From the NCBI GenBank assembly GCA_022826925.1, contig JAJDTX010000146.1, forward strand, positions 1 through 48,112: a stretch of DNA of 48,112 nt, in the 5' to 3' direction. Below are positions 1 to 10,603 of this stretch, piece by piece. The stretch is from Bryobacterales bacterium. GTDB taxonomy: Bacteria > Acidobacteriota > Terriglobia > Bryobacterales > UBA6623. A model generated the notes under the pieces. It was not told where the DNA came from. It saw only the letters and a program-made list of their open reading frames with translations, and did no database searches. Position numbers and translations under genes: made by a program. The first letter of the stretch is position 1. Every line of letters begins with the position of its first letter.

Positions 1-116
1 GCAACGAATACCCCACCGGTGTCCAGATCAGCGACGAGCAAATGGGAGCCCTCAATCTCACCCCCAACGAGCACATCCCCAAGTGGAACTACACCATCTC
101 TCCCGGTCTAAACTGA
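1..116 (+). CDS. ISAzo13-family transposase, C-terminal fragment (gene enters from the left edge)
   Basis: The frame beginning at base 3 is open from the window edge to a TGA at 114-116 and gives 37 residues. It contains YPTG near the start and ends in KWNYTISPGLN. The YPTG...WNYTI ending is what I know from the extreme C-terminus of the ISAzo13 (Rhodopirellula-type, DDE) transposases. The catalytic part lies outside the window, so activity cannot be judged. The right end of the insertion sequence should lie within a few tens of bases after the stop, where the AT-richer stretch around 116-130 occurs. I could not define the terminal inverted repeat because the left end is not visible. The element sits directly upstream of topA. 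Confidence 0.7.
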   Translation, partial: NEYPTGVQISDEQMGALNLTPNEHIPKWNYTISPGLN

Positions 117-241
117 TAAGTTATTTCTGCGCTCCCCCTTATGCAATCCGCCCCTCGCTATCTGACATTGAAAAGCCCTGCCTCGCAACCTGTTGCGTTC
201 CGCTCAACACCCGCATTGGTGCTATAGAGAATAGGAGCAAT

Positions 242-2872
242 ATGGCCGTTTCTTCCAACACGGGCGAATCGCGTGTCCTCGTGATCGTCGAGTCGCCCAC
301 CAAGGCGCGCACGATCGCGAAGTTCCTGCCCAAGGGCTTCGTGGTGAAGGCGTCGGTCGGGCACGTCCGTGACCTGCCCAACAACGCGACCGAGGTGCCA
401 GCCAAGTACAAGAAAAAGCCGTGGGGCCGCCTCGGCGTCAACGTCGAGGGAGAGTTCGAGCCGGTCTACGTCATACCGAAAGGCAAGAAGGACCTGGTCA
501 AGGAGATGAAAGCGGCTGTCAGGAAGGCCGACCTCATCTATTTCGCCACTGACGAGGATCGCGAGGGAGAGTCCATCAGCTGGCACCTGCATGACGTGCT
601 CGGGCCTGCGGTTCCGTACAAGAGGCTGGTATTTCACGAGATCACCAAGACCGCCATACGCAAGGCGCTAGAGTCGCCGAGGGAAATTAACCAAGACCTG
701 GTGCGAGCCCAGGAAACGCGCCGGATCGTGGACCGGCTGTTCGGCTACGGCGTCAGCCCGCTGCTGTGGAAGAAGATGATCCCCAAACTCAGCGCCGGGC
801 GCGTGCAGAGCGTAGCCGTCCGGCTCATGGTGGAGCGGGAACGCGCCCGCCAGCGCTTCACCAAGGCCAGTTTCTGGGGACTGAAGGCCCGCTTCGCCAA
901 GGACGGCCGGGCGTTCGAGGCCGACCTCGTGGAGCTGGCGGGCGAGCGCGTTGCGACCGGCAAGGATTTCGACCCGCACACGGGTTCGCTCAAGGCGAGC
1001 GCCGACGGTTCTTCGCGTCGGCTCGTGCAACTTGGCCGCGAGCGCGCCCGAGAGGCCGAAGACGCCCTGCGGGCATCGTCCCCTGCGGTCGCGTCGGTCG
1101 AGGAGAAGGCGTTCTCCGCTTCTCCCCAGCCGCCTTACGTCACCAGCACTCTCCAGCAGGAGGCCAACAGCAAGCTTCGCTTCCAAGCGCGGCACACGAT
1201 GCGGCTCGCGCAGCAACTCTACGAGAACGGCTTCATCACCTACATGCGCACGGATTCGACCGTGCTCTCCGACGAGGCCAAGACGGCCGCCCGCAACCTG
1301 ATCGTGGAGCGGTTCGGCCGGGAGTTCCTCTCGGAAGACGTGCGCTACTACCGCAACAAGGTCAAGAACGTCCAAGAGGCCCACGAAGCGATTCGCCCGG
1401 CCGGCGGCCAGTTTCGGGCCATTGACGAAGTGCGCAAGCGGCTTGGCGCCGAGGCTGCCAAGCTCTACGAAATGATCTGGCGCCGCACGCTAGCGAGCCA
1501 GATGCCCGACGCTCGCGGCACGAACTCGACAGTGCTGCTCGATGCCGGCGAAGCGCGGTTTCGAGCAGTGGGCAAGACGATCGAGTTTGCCGGGTTCCTC
1601 AAGGCCTATTCGGCCGAGGCCGTGCCCGGGGACTCTCCCGTCGATGCGAAGGAGCGCCTGCTGCCGAAGCTTTCTCAGGGCGATGGCGTGACGCTGGAGT
1701 CCTTCGAGGCGTCCGAACGCCACACGCAGCCGCCGCAGCGCTTCACGGAGGGGAGCCTGATCCGCGAGCTGGAGCGGTTGGGAATCGGGCGTCCGAGCAC
1801 TTGGGCGACGATCGTGGACTTGGTGCAGTCGCGCGCTTACGCGTCTAGGCGCGGCACCGCGCTGGTGCCGACGTTTACCGCCATGGCGGTGGTGGACTTG
1901 CTCGAGAAGCATTTCACTCGCCTCGCCGACTACGAGTTCACGGCTGAGCTCGAAGACCAGCTCGACGCGATCGCGAGGGGCGAGCTGGGGCGCTTGGAGT
2001 ACCTCAAGATCTTCTACTTTGGCAACGGGTTCAAGGGCCTCAGGACGCTGATCGAGGACGGCGAGGCCGACATCGATCCCCGCACGGTGTGCACTTTGCT
2101 GGTCGGCAAGCGCGAAGACGGGACGTCCGTGGAAGTCCGGATCGGCCGCTACGGCCCGTTCCTCTCCGCCGGAACCGCCCGCTGCAGCGTGCCCGAAGAG
2201 CTCTCGCCAGACGAGTTGGATCTGTCCAAGGCCACCGAACTGCTCGAGCTTGCCGGCAGGGGGCCGGCAGCGCTCGGTGTCGATCCGCAGTCAAACCTGC
2301 CGGTCTACCTCAAGCAGGGTCGCTACGGCCCCTTCGTGCAACTCGGGGAAGGGGAGGGCGAGAACGGTTCCAAGCGGGCTTCGCTGCTGCGCGGGATGGC
2401 GCCGGAGTCCGTCGATATCGAAGTGGCCCTGAAACTGCTTTCCTTGCCGCGGGAGCTGGGCACCCACCCAGCGAACGGCCACGCAGTCGTGGCTGCGAAC
2501 GGCCGCTACGGTCCCTTCGTGCGCTGCGATCAGGAGGTCCGCTCGATACCAGCGGACATCAGCCCGCTAGAAATCAGCTTGGAGCAAGCCCTCGACCTAC
2601 TCAGCAAGCAGAAGTCCGCGGGGCGGCGCCCCGCTCGCGCCGAGCTTCTGATGGCGGTAGGAAAGCACCCCGAGACGGATGCGGAGCTGAAGGTGCTGGT
2701 GGGGCGCTACGGCCCCTACGTCACCGATGGCGAAGTCAACGCTTCACTGCCGAAAGGCACCGACCCCGAAAGCGTCACCGTCGATCAGGCCGTCGAACTG
2801 CTGCGGGCGCGGGCGGCCCGCATCGCGGAAGGCGGGGGGCCTAAGCGGCGCGCGCGCGCCAAGCGGCCGTGA
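242..2872 (+). CDS. topA: DNA topoisomerase I (type IA)
   Basis: This 876-residue enzyme relaxes negative supercoils through a transient 5'-phosphotyrosyl break. The N-terminal TOPRIM domain shows VIVESPTKA with Glu17 and the acidic triad D104, D106, E108 in TDEDREGE. The catalytic tyrosine is Y334 in FITYMRTDS. The C-terminal third carries four repeats centred on RYGPF or RYGPY, the repeat form of the topoisomerase C-terminus, and I see no tetracysteine zinc ribbons. I chose ATG 242 because AGGAG precedes it closely and the conserved region begins about 12 residues later. The same frame is open further upstream, but that extension starts inside the transposase tail. tsaB follows after 7 bases, suggesting co-transcription. 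Confidence 0.95.
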   Translation: MAVSSNTGESRVLVIVESPTKARTIAKFLPKGFVVKASVGHVRDLPNNATEVPAKYKKKPWGRLGVNVEGEFEPVYVIPKGKKDLVKEMKAAVRKADLIYFATDEDREGESISWHLHDVLGPAVPYKRLVFHEITKTAIRKALESPREINQDLVRAQETRRIVDRLFGYGVSPLLWKKMIPKLSAGRVQSVAVRLMVERERARQRFTKASFWGLKARFAKDGRAFEADLVELAGERVATGKDFDPHTGSLKASADGSSRRLVQLGRERAREAEDALRASSPAVASVEEKAFSASPQPPYVTSTLQQEANSKLRFQARHTMRLAQQLYENGFITYMRTDSTVLSDEAKTAARNLIVERFGREFLSEDVRYYRNKVKNVQEAHEAIRPAGGQFRAIDEVRKRLGAEAAKLYEMIWRRTLASQMPDARGTNSTVLLDAGEARFRAVGKTIEFAGFLKAYSAEAVPGDSPVDAKERLLPKLSQGDGVTLESFEASERHTQPPQRFTEGSLIRELERLGIGRPSTWATIVDLVQSRAYASRRGTALVPTFTAMAVVDLLEKHFTRLADYEFTAELEDQLDAIARGELGRLEYLKIFYFGNGFKGLRTLIEDGEADIDPRTVCTLLVGKREDGTSVEVRIGRYGPFLSAGTARCSVPEELSPDELDLSKATELLELAGRGPAALGVDPQSNLPVYLKQGRYGPFVQLGEGEGENGSKRASLLRGMAPESVDIEVALKLLSLPRELGTHPANGHAVVAANGRYGPFVRCDQEVRSIPADISPLEISLEQALDLLSKQKSAGRRPARAELLMAVGKHPETDAELKVLVGRYGPYVTDGEVNASLPKGTDPESVTVDQAVELLRARAARIAEGGGPKRRARAKRP

Positions 2873-2879
2873 CCGCCGC

Positions 2880-3544
2880 ATGAACCTGCTCGCGATCGAC
2901 ACGGCTCGGCATGAGGGCAGCATCGCGTTGCTGTGCGATGGCGCCGTGGTATCCGAGCTGCCGCTGGGCAAGGGTCCGGGATTCGGCGAAACGCTGTTCC
3001 AAGCCATCGAGCGCCTGCTGGCCGAGCGGTCTTTAGCGCTGCGAGACATAGATTTCTACGCCGCCGCGACCGGTCCGGGATCCTTCACCGGCATCCGCGT
3101 CGGCCTGGTGGCGGCCAAGGCGCTGGCTGAGACGAATCGCAAGCCGCTCGTCGGCGTTTCCAACTTGCGGGCGCTGGCATCCTTGGCGCGCGGCGCCGCC
3201 GTTCGAGTGCCCGTGCTGGACGCCCGCAGGGGAGGGCTGTTCGCGGGATTCTACGCGGCAGATTGCGAGGCAATCCGACCCGATGCGTACTGCCGGTGGA
3301 CCGAGCTGGAGCCCGAGTTGGAGTCGCTGGGGGCCACGCTGGTCAGCAACGAGCAGGACCTGTTCGAGGCAGATGGCGCGTTGGCGGCGGCGAGCGACGC
3401 GGTGCGGCAGACCGCTCCCGCCGCGCTCGCTGCCGCGGTGGCTCGCGTGGCCGCAGGGGATGTCGCCACCGGCCGGGCCTGCAGGCCCGAGCAGGTCGAG
3501 GCGAACTACATCCGCCGGCCCAACGCCCGGCTGCCGCGCCAAGC

Positions 3545-3563
<19 letters not shown>
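2880..3563 (+). CDS. tsaB: tRNA threonylcarbamoyladenosine biosynthesis protein TsaB
   Basis: The 227-residue product is a member of the ASKHA-fold TsaB family. With TsaD and TsaE it transfers the threonylcarbamoyl group to A37 of ANN-decoding tRNAs. The N-terminus LLAIDTA and the block [14 protein letters not shown] near residues 64-77 are the family hallmarks, and the C-terminus NYIRRPNA resembles the usual PNYLRR ending. The start ATG lies 7 bases after the topA stop. Length is typical (about 220-230). The last 19 bases overlap the end of metX on the opposite strand, so the two genes converge with overlapping coding sequence. Confidence 0.92.
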
Positions 3564-4642
<1,079 letters not shown>

Positions 4643-4806
4643 CCCGCTTCGTCTATCCACTATTTTGCGCCAAGCGATCCGGCCCCTTAGCTGGCACGCC
4701 GTCGGGCTCGCAGTATTGCGGGCGGCACGCGCGCCCTGCAAGCTATGATGAAGGCACGGTCGCCGGGGCCGCCCGGTCGCGGTTCGGCCGTGCCAGTTTT
4801 CGACCA

Positions 4807-4827
4807 GCCGGGCGTGTTCCGCCCGGC
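4807..4827. repeat. Perfect inverted repeat in the metX/transketolase divergent intergenic region
   Basis: The arms GCCGGGCG and CGCCCGGC form a perfect 8-base-pair stem with a 5-base loop (TGTTC). It lies in the 244-base gap between the divergent metX (start 4642) and transketolase (start 4887) genes, so it would be in the leader of one or both transcripts. It could be an operator, an RNA hairpin or an attenuator. No U-tract follows it on either strand, so a standard intrinsic terminator is unlikely. I found no recognised SAM riboswitch core around it. Confidence 0.45.
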
Positions 4828-4886
4828 AGTGCAGGCGGTTGCCAGCAGGCGCTGCGTATCCCTTTCGAGAGGTTTCAGCCAATCCC

Positions 4887-6749
4887 ATGTCCATCGCACT
4901 TGCAGCCAACGTGCTAGACGGCCTGAAAGACAAGGCCACGAGGATGAGGATCCACTCGGTGCGGTCGACCACGGAGGCCGGCAGCGGGCATCCGACCACC
5001 TGTGCCTCGGCGGCCGAGATCATGACCGCGCTGTTCTTCGACGCGATGCGCTATGACCCGCGCGATCCGGCCAGCGAGGAGAACGACGTATTCATCCTCT
5101 CCAAGGGCCATGCCGCTCCGGTGCTCTACGCGGCGTGGTCAGAAGTGGGATACATCGCGGAAGACGAGCTGCTCAATCTGCGTCGCATCGATTCCGACCT
5201 CGAGGGCCATCCGCCGACAACGCTGCCATTCGTCGACGTGGCCACCGGGTCCCTCGGCCAGGGCCTCAGCGTGGGGGTGGGCATGGCCCACGCCTGCCGC
5301 TTGGATGGCAACGACCGGCGCATCTGGGTTCTGCTCGGAGACGGCGAAGTCGCCGAAGGGTCGGTCTGGGAGGCGGCGTCGATGGCTGCCAATGACGGAC
5401 TCGGCAATCTGATCGCCACCGTGGACGTGAACCGGCTGGGGCAGAGCGCGCCGACCATGCTTCAGCACGACATGGAGGCCTACCGGACCCGCTGGGAAGC
5501 GTTCGGCTGGGAAACGCTGGTCGTGGACGGCCACGACATCCAGGCGCTGGTCGATGCCTATGCCAGGGCGTGCGAGTCCTTCAGCCAGCCGACCGTCATC
5601 TTGGCCAAGACCTATAAGGGACGGGGCATCCCCTGCGCCGAGGACAAGGACGGCTGGCATGGCAAGCCGATCCCCAAGGGCGAGCTTGCGGACGAAACGC
5701 TGGAGTCGCTTCGGGCCCAGCTCACCGGCGCGCGTTTCGATTGGACGCCGAACCTGCCGCCGCGGCGCAACGGGCAGCGTGCGGAGCCGGCCCGAGTCGA
5801 GCCGCCGCCCTACCAGGTCGGCGGCCCGGTAGTTGCGACGCGCCAGGCCTACGGAGCGGCCTTGGAGGCGCTGGCCCGCGCCGATTCGCGTGTCGTCGGC
5901 GTCGACGGGGATGTCGGCAACTCTACGTTCACCACGGATATCGACAAGGTGGATCCGAGTCGGCTGCTGCAGTGCTATATCGCCGAGCAGAACTTGGTCG
6001 GGGTGGCGATGGGACTGGCCTGTCGCGGCAAGATCCCGTACGCCTCCAGCTTCGCTTGCTTCCTGGCGCGAGGCTATGACTTTATGCGTCTGGCGGCCAT
6101 CAGCTCGACCAACATCAAGCTGGTAGGGACGCACGCCGGGGTCTCGATCGGCGAGGACGGCGCCTCGCAGATGGGATTGGAAGACCTGGCGATGGCCTGC
6201 GCCGAGCCGAATTACACGGTTTTCTATCCCAGCGACGCGACCAGCGCCTGGCGGGCGATCGAGCTGGCCGCCGGAATCGACGGACCGGTGTACGTCCGCA
6301 CGAGCCGTCCCAAGACCGAGATCCTGTACGGACCGGGCGAGGTGTTCGAGGTCGGCGGGTCCAAGGTGCTCAGGTCGAGCGCTCACGACCGCGTCGCGAT
6401 CGTCGGGGCAGGCGTGACTCTCTACGAGGCGCTGAAGGCGGCGGACGAGCTGGCGGCGGAGGGAATCCAGGCGCGCGTGATCGACTTGTTCAGCGTGCAG
6501 CCGATTGACCGCGAGACCTTGGCGAAGGCGGCGCTTGAGTGCGGCGGCAAGATCATCACGGTGGAAGACCACTATGCCCACGGGGGCGTCGGCTCGGCGG
6601 TCTTGGCCGCGCTTGCCGAGCAGGATGCGCGGGTGCGTCAGCTCGCTGTCAGGGGCATCGCGCGGAGCGGCAAGCCTGACGAGCTGCTAGACCGGTTCGG
6701 GATTTCGGCGCGCCACATCGCAGCTGCGGCGCGGGACATGCTTGCGTAG
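4887..6749 (+). CDS. tkt: Transketolase, short (metazoan-like) form
   Basis: The 620-residue enzyme transfers two-carbon ketol units in the non-oxidative pentose phosphate pathway using thiamine diphosphate. The N-terminal ThDP domain has [23 protein letters not shown] and the GDGE motif at 151-154 followed by NRLGQS. The pyrimidine domain has CYIAEQN with the conserved Glu367, and [17 protein letters not shown]. The C-terminal domain has GAGVTLYEA and [11 protein letters not shown]. Length and motif wording resemble animal TKT more than the 660-residue E. coli TktA type. I chose ATG 4887 ([10 protein letters not shown]); a longer in-frame start at 4839 exists. A GAGAGG lies about 14 bases upstream of the chosen start, a rather long spacing. 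Confidence 0.93.
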   Translation: MSIALAANVLDGLKDKATRMRIHSVRSTTEAGSGHPTTCASAAEIMTALFFDAMRYDPRDPASEENDVFILSKGHAAPVLYAAWSEVGYIAEDELLNLRRIDSDLEGHPPTTLPFVDVATGSLGQGLSVGVGMAHACRLDGNDRRIWVLLGDGEVAEGSVWEAASMAANDGLGNLIATVDVNRLGQSAPTMLQHDMEAYRTRWEAFGWETLVVDGHDIQALVDAYARACESFSQPTVILAKTYKGRGIPCAEDKDGWHGKPIPKGELADETLESLRAQLTGARFDWTPNLPPRRNGQRAEPARVEPPPYQVGGPVVATRQAYGAALEALARADSRVVGVDGDVGNSTFTTDIDKVDPSRLLQCYIAEQNLVGVAMGLACRGKIPYASSFACFLARGYDFMRLAAISSTNIKLVGTHAGVSIGEDGASQMGLEDLAMACAEPNYTVFYPSDATSAWRAIELAAGIDGPVYVRTSRPKTEILYGPGEVFEVGGSKVLRSSAHDRVAIVGAGVTLYEALKAADELAAEGIQARVIDLFSVQPIDRETLAKAALECGGKIITVEDHYAHGGVGSAVLAALAEQDARVRQLAVRGIARSGKPDELLDRFGISARHIAAAARDMLA

Positions 6750-6906
6750 CCACGAGCATCCCTCGCGGCAACCCCGTTCCTGCCACATCCCGATCTTCAA
6801 GGGGATGGGTGCACGAGGCCACAGGGGTCAACTTGCCGGGACTGATTCAGGCAATGTCCCGTCTGGTCCCGGCATCTCTCTTGCCAGTCGCCGCGAAATT
6901 CCTGCT

Positions 6907-6921
6907 TGACGCTAAGCGTCA
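6907..6921. promoter_or_regulatory. 15-base perfect palindrome, probable old higBA operator
   Basis: The arms TGACGCT and AGCGTCA flank a single central A. The context, a TTGAC box followed by the palindrome and a CATACAT stretch, is the layout I know from promoters of higBA-type toxin-antitoxin operons, where HigA binds its own operator. It lies 8 bases before the open frame of a HigA-like remnant, supporting that reading. The toxin gene expected between operator and antitoxin is absent. Confidence 0.6.
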
Positions 6922-6928
6922 TACATAG

Positions 6929-7126
6929 CGGCTTGCAGAGCGATCGGTAGCGGAGCAACGATCAGGCGCCGCGCTCTCGCGCGTGCTCGACGCGCGCGCG
7001 AGCATCTCGCCAGAACTGGCCCTGAGGCTGGAGGCGGTCGGCTGGGGCGATGCGGTGTCGTGGACTTGGCGGCAGGCCTGCCATGACCTGGCCCAGGCAC
7101 GCAAAAGGCGCGCCGCCGCGGCCTGA
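6929..7126 (+). pseudogene. HigA-type (Xre family) antitoxin remnant
   Basis: The frame is open from 6929, directly after an in-frame TAG, to TGA at 7124-7126, giving 65 residues with no usual start codon at its beginning. The sequence reads AALSRVLDARASISPELAL, then RLEAVGW and, near the end, ACHDLAQARKRR. This matches the second half of the helix-turn-helix and the C-terminus of HigA/VapI antitoxins (typical wording LSRVLNGRAGISPELALRLE ... YDLAQAR). The first part of HigA and all of HigB are missing, so this is a degraded operon. It is the only gene-like content I see in the 533-base gap 6750-7282. The rest (6750-6906 and 7127-7197) shows nothing I recognise. Confidence 0.7.
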
Positions 7127-7197
7127 ATCCGGGCTCTGCGCGTCCCTCGCGGAGGCCGCGAGCGGCTTCTCAGGACCTGCTCTCTTGGGGGCGGCTG

Positions 7198-7224
7198 CCA
7201 GAATCGCCCTTTTTCGCATTCTGG
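7198..7224. other. Inverted repeat downstream of addA and of the higA remnant
   Basis: The arms CCAGAAT and ATTCTGG (7 base pairs) enclose a 13-base loop containing a run of five T. The hairpin lies between the end of the higA remnant (7126) and the end of addA (7283, opposite strand). It may end transcription between the converging units, but no U-run follows the stem on either strand, so a factor-independent terminator is not clearly supported. Confidence 0.3.
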
Positions 7225-7282
7225 AGCCTCCGGCCCGACGGCCGAGGGGCCGGAATGGCCGCCAGCGGCCCTTCCAGCGCCA

Positions 7283-10200
7283 CTATGGCCGTTTCCGGCG
7301 CGGGGCCGGGTTCACGAGGATCTGCCGCAAGTCAGGTTTCGCCGGACAGGCGCGCTTGAAGTGCGGGCAATGTCGGCAGCGCTCGCCCTCGCGCAACGGA
7401 TACGCTTGCGAGCGCTGGGCTGCGAAGAACTCTTCGACCAGACGTTTGGCCCCCTCGAGCGCGCCGTTGCCGACATCGATGTCAATCGGGGCTCCGTGGC
7501 GAAGGTAGAACACCACGGCGCGATCCACGGCTGTTTGTGCCTTGGCCAGCCCGGCAGCGTACAGCTGGAGTTGCGCAGCGTACTGTTTTGCCGAAGCTTC
7601 CAGTTCTGAGGCGGGTCGATTGTCAGTCTTGTAATCGACCAAGATGCGCTCTCCCCCCTCTTCGAACAGGAGGTCGACCGTGCCTCGCAGCAGGTAGTCG
7701 CCAACTGTGAACACGAACGCCATCTCGCGGTCGATCCGACCGGCCCGTTGGCTGCGCAACCCCAGATCGTGGTCCGCGAATCTCTCGGCCAAGGCTCGAA
7801 CCGCCGGGCTCGGGTCTTCAAGCTGCCCCGCGAGGTACTCGTGAACCTGTTGTCCGAACAAGGAGGGGTCGAGATCGTCGCGACCTCGCCGCTGGCCACG
7901 ATCGTCGCGATGATCGTCGAGCCGCCCCGGTCCCAGATCGTCGGTCTGAAGGCCGAGATAGCGCGAGAGGAAGTACTTTCGGGGGCATTCGCCAAACAGC
8001 GACACCGACGTGACCGCGGCTGAGTAGTCGGCTTGGGCCGCAGGGGCCAGCGGCTCGAGCACCTCCGGGGCGGCCGATGTTTCAGCGGCCCGCGGCTGGC
8101 TGTCAGGCGCTTCCCCGACCGTCTTGCTGTAGAGAAACTTGAGGTCTCCGATTGTTCGTTCCTCGAGGCCGTCGGTCGGAGCTTCCTTGGGGTTGATGCC
8201 CAGCCCGTCGAAGACCGTCTTGGCCCAGCCGCTCCTTTGTGCGGCCCCTGCATACGATGCGCTGAGGAGCAAGTGCTCTTCGGCTCGTGTCATGGCCACG
8301 TACAGCAGCCGCTCCGCCTCCGTGCGCTCGCGCTCGGCGATGTCGGCGCTGGTCCTTGCAAACGCGGTGTCGGGCACAGGGTCGCCTTCGAACGGCTGGC
8401 GCCAGCGGGCTCCGATGCCATGGTCCTCCGAGAACAACAGCCCGGCCTGGCGTGCCGTAGGGCGGCTCTGCAGCGCGGCCAGCACCACTACGGGAAACTC
8501 CAAGCCCTTCGCCGCGTGCATGGTCAGCACTTGGACCGACGCCCCGCTATCGGCGCCCTCGGGAGCGGCTTCTTCGGGGCGCTGGGCCTCCAGCGCCCGA
8601 TCTAGGGCGGCGGAGATCGCACCCAGGGAAACGAGGCCTTGCCGCTCCTTCCTGGCGATCCAGTCGAGCAGTTGGTCGACGCGAGCCAGCGCCAGGTCGC
8701 TGTCGTCCTGCTGGGCCAGAAATGACCGATATCCGCACTCTGCGACAGAGCGCGCCAGCAGGAAGCGCGGCGGGACGGCTGCCCGATCTGCACGGCAGCG
8801 AGCGAGAAGTTGGCGGAAGCGTTCCAACCGCCTCGCTCCATCGGCGTCCAGGCCAGCCGCGTTGGGAGAGTCTGTCGCCAGGGCTTCGGAGAGGTTTTCG
8901 AAGAGGAGTCTGATCCGCAGCAGGGCCGCGTCCGTGATGCCGCAAAACGGTGACTTCAGCACGGCTGCGAGACTGATCTCGTCCCTCGGGTTGCGCACCA
9001 CCCGCAGAAAGGCTGCGAGTTCTGCCGTCTCGGGGGCATGGAACAATCCGCGGTCGGTACTGGTCAGGCAAGGGATGCCCTGCCGCCGGAGCACTCCCGC
9101 GATGACGGCGCCGCCGGCGTGCGTGCGCACGAGGATGGCGACATCTCCCCACCGCAGGCCGCGCGTGCCGCGGCCTGCCTCGCGGTCGACAACCCGCAGC
9201 TCCGACTTCAAGGCCCGCAGCCGGTGCGCCAGCCGAAGCGCTTCCTGCGTTCGCGACTCCGATCCGGCGTCGCACACGAGCTGCACTTCGAGGCAGGCCG
9301 ATTCCTTGGGGGGAAACTGGTACGCCGCATTGAGGCGGTGGCGCTCCACCCCGCTGGAATCGCCTCCGGGCAGCAGGCGATGCACGGCGGCCAGCAGCTC
9401 TGGCCGGCTGCGAAAGTTGTCCAACAGGCGGATGACGTCGCCGCCGAGCTGCTCCACGCGCTCCCGGTACCGGCGGAACACGTTCTGATCTGCATGTCGA
9501 AAGCCGTAGATCGATTGGTTGATGTCTCCGACGACGAACCGAACGGGCCGCCGGTCCCCGTGCGCGTCGAGCAACCGGTCGACCAATCGGACCTGGAGCG
9601 GATTCGTGTCTTGAAACTCATCGATCAAGATGTGCTCGAACGCCAACGCCGGACAATCGGGAGATGCCAGCAGGTCCGCTGCCAGGGCCAGGGCATCGTC
9701 AAAGTCGAGCCGTCCCGACGCGCGCTTGGCTGCGCCGAAGCTGGCCAGCGTGCGTCGCGCCAGCCCGCGCAGCCACTTGCGGGCCGACTCGTTCGCCGAA
9801 GAAACGGCAGCAGAGCGACAGGCCGGCAACAGAACGTCCTTGATCTCGCCCACCAGTTCCTTCGCCTGGCCGCGCCTCTGCACGGGCTCCAGCAGTACCC
9901 TGATCGACTCCAGAGCGGCGGGGCTGGCATCGGCCTTGGCGGAGGCCAGCCTGGCCTCGTCGGCCGCGCGTGCGACCTCCTCTGACTGCTGGACCCCGGA
10001 AAGGCTGCGCAGAGCGTCTGCCAGCGAATCGAGGGGCGGCTGCGGGCTCGTTGTAAACGGCTTGCAGCCGTAGCTGCGGATCCGGTAGATCAAGTCCGCC
10101 AGGTCTCTGTGGATCGATGAGGCGTCCTCGCCCGCCGATCGGGCCGCGCTGGGACCATAGTTCGCGAGAAACGCCTCCAGCCCCGGACCGCTCTTGCCAA

Positions 10201-10603
10201 AGGCTTCGTCGAGAGCTTGCTCGATGGCCTCGGCCAGCAGCTCGTCCGCCTCGCCCGCATCCAGCATCTCGAACCCCGGATCTACGCCGGCCTCGAGCGC
10301 GCGCTCGCGCAGCAGGCGGCTGCAAAAGGCGTCGATGGTGGAGATCTGGGCGGACTCGAAGAGGCTTCGGTGCTCGCTGGCCGGGCGGCTCTCTCCGACC
10401 AGGCGCGAGTGCATCTCAAGCGCTGCCTTCTCAGTGAAGGTGATGGCCAGAATGCGCTCGGGCCGTACCTGCCGCTCGACGATCAGCCAGCGCAGCCGCT
10501 CGACCAAGACGCGGGTCTTGCCTGAGCCCGGACCTGCAACGACGCAAATGTCTCCTCGCTGCCAGCTCTGCACGGCGCGCAGCTGTTCCGGCGTCAGTTG
10601 CAT
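7283..10603 (-). CDS. addA: AddA-like UvrD-family helicase with C-terminal PD-(D/E)XK nuclease
   Basis: The 1106-residue protein is the helicase-nuclease half of an AddAB-type enzyme, which processes double-strand DNA ends for RecA. Helicase motifs: Walker A GPGSGKT with K29, ITFTEKAA, the Walker B block LIDEFQDTN (D328, E329), QSIYGFRHAD, TMHAAKGLEFPVVVLA and VAMTRAEEHLLLS. The C-terminal nuclease has LVDYKTDN with D990 and K992 as catalytic residues. Four cysteines, C873 in ECPRKYF and C1076, C1079, C1086 near the C-terminus, have the spacing of the iron-sulfur clasp of RecB-family nucleases, a feature usually described for AddB. The start ATG overlaps the addB stop as TGATG, so the two are translationally coupled. 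PcrA/RecB-type alternatives are less likely given the partner. Confidence 0.88.
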   Translation of the reverse strand: MQLTPEQLRAVQSWQRGDICVVAGPGSGKTRVLVERLRWLIVERQVRPERILAITFTEKAALEMHSRLVGESRPASEHRSLFESAQISTIDAFCSRLLRERALEAGVDPGFEMLDAGEADELLAEAIEQALDEAFGKSGPGLEAFLANYGPSAARSAGEDASSIHRDLADLIYRIRSYGCKPFTTSPQPPLDSLADALRSLSGVQQSEEVARAADEARLASAKADASPAALESIRVLLEPVQRRGQAKELVGEIKDVLLPACRSAAVSSANESARKWLRGLARRTLASFGAAKRASGRLDFDDALALAADLLASPDCPALAFEHILIDEFQDTNPLQVRLVDRLLDAHGDRRPVRFVVGDINQSIYGFRHADQNVFRRYRERVEQLGGDVIRLLDNFRSRPELLAAVHRLLPGGDSSGVERHRLNAAYQFPPKESACLEVQLVCDAGSESRTQEALRLAHRLRALKSELRVVDREAGRGTRGLRWGDVAILVRTHAGGAVIAGVLRRQGIPCLTSTDRGLFHAPETAELAAFLRVVRNPRDEISLAAVLKSPFCGITDAALLRIRLLFENLSEALATDSPNAAGLDADGARRLERFRQLLARCRADRAAVPPRFLLARSVAECGYRSFLAQQDDSDLALARVDQLLDWIARKERQGLVSLGAISAALDRALEAQRPEEAAPEGADSGASVQVLTMHAAKGLEFPVVVLAALQSRPTARQAGLLFSEDHGIGARWRQPFEGDPVPDTAFARTSADIAERERTEAERLLYVAMTRAEEHLLLSASYAGAAQRSGWAKTVFDGLGINPKEAPTDGLEERTIGDLKFLYSKTVGEAPDSQPRAAETSAAPEVLEPLAPAAQADYSAAVTSVSLFGECPRKYFLSRYLGLQTDDLGPGRLDDHRDDRGQRRGRDDLDPSLFGQQVHEYLAGQLEDPSPAVRALAERFADHDLGLRSQRAGRIDREMAFVFTVGDYLLRGTVDLLFEEGGERILVDYKTDNRPASELEASAKQYAAQLQLYAAGLAKAQTAVDRAVVFYLRHGAPIDIDVGNGALEGAKRLVEEFFAAQRSQAYPLREGERCRHCPHFKRACPAKPDLRQILVNPAPRRKRP

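Noticed and set aside
83..241. Longer topA start at ATG 83
   Set aside because: The extension of 53 residues starts within the transposase tail, has no family similarity and lacks a ribosome binding site, whereas ATG 242 has AGGAG.
4643..4886. Possible SAM riboswitch upstream of metX (a GCTGGCAACC-like string on the minus strand followed by a GC-rich hairpin)
   Set aside because: The core of SAM-I/SAM-IV riboswitches (paired P2 stem with the GA-rich internal loop and pseudoknot partner) cannot be laid out; CAGCG and GCTG are only three bases apart, too close for the required hairpin.
5139..6581. Long open frame antisense to transketolase (480 codons)
   Set aside because: It mirrors a strong real gene in GC-rich DNA, is Arg/His/Asp-rich and matches no family; an artefact of codon bias.
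8139..9488. Long open frame antisense to addA (449 codons)
   Set aside because: It is Arg/Ser-rich and lies wholly within addA, which has full helicase motifs.
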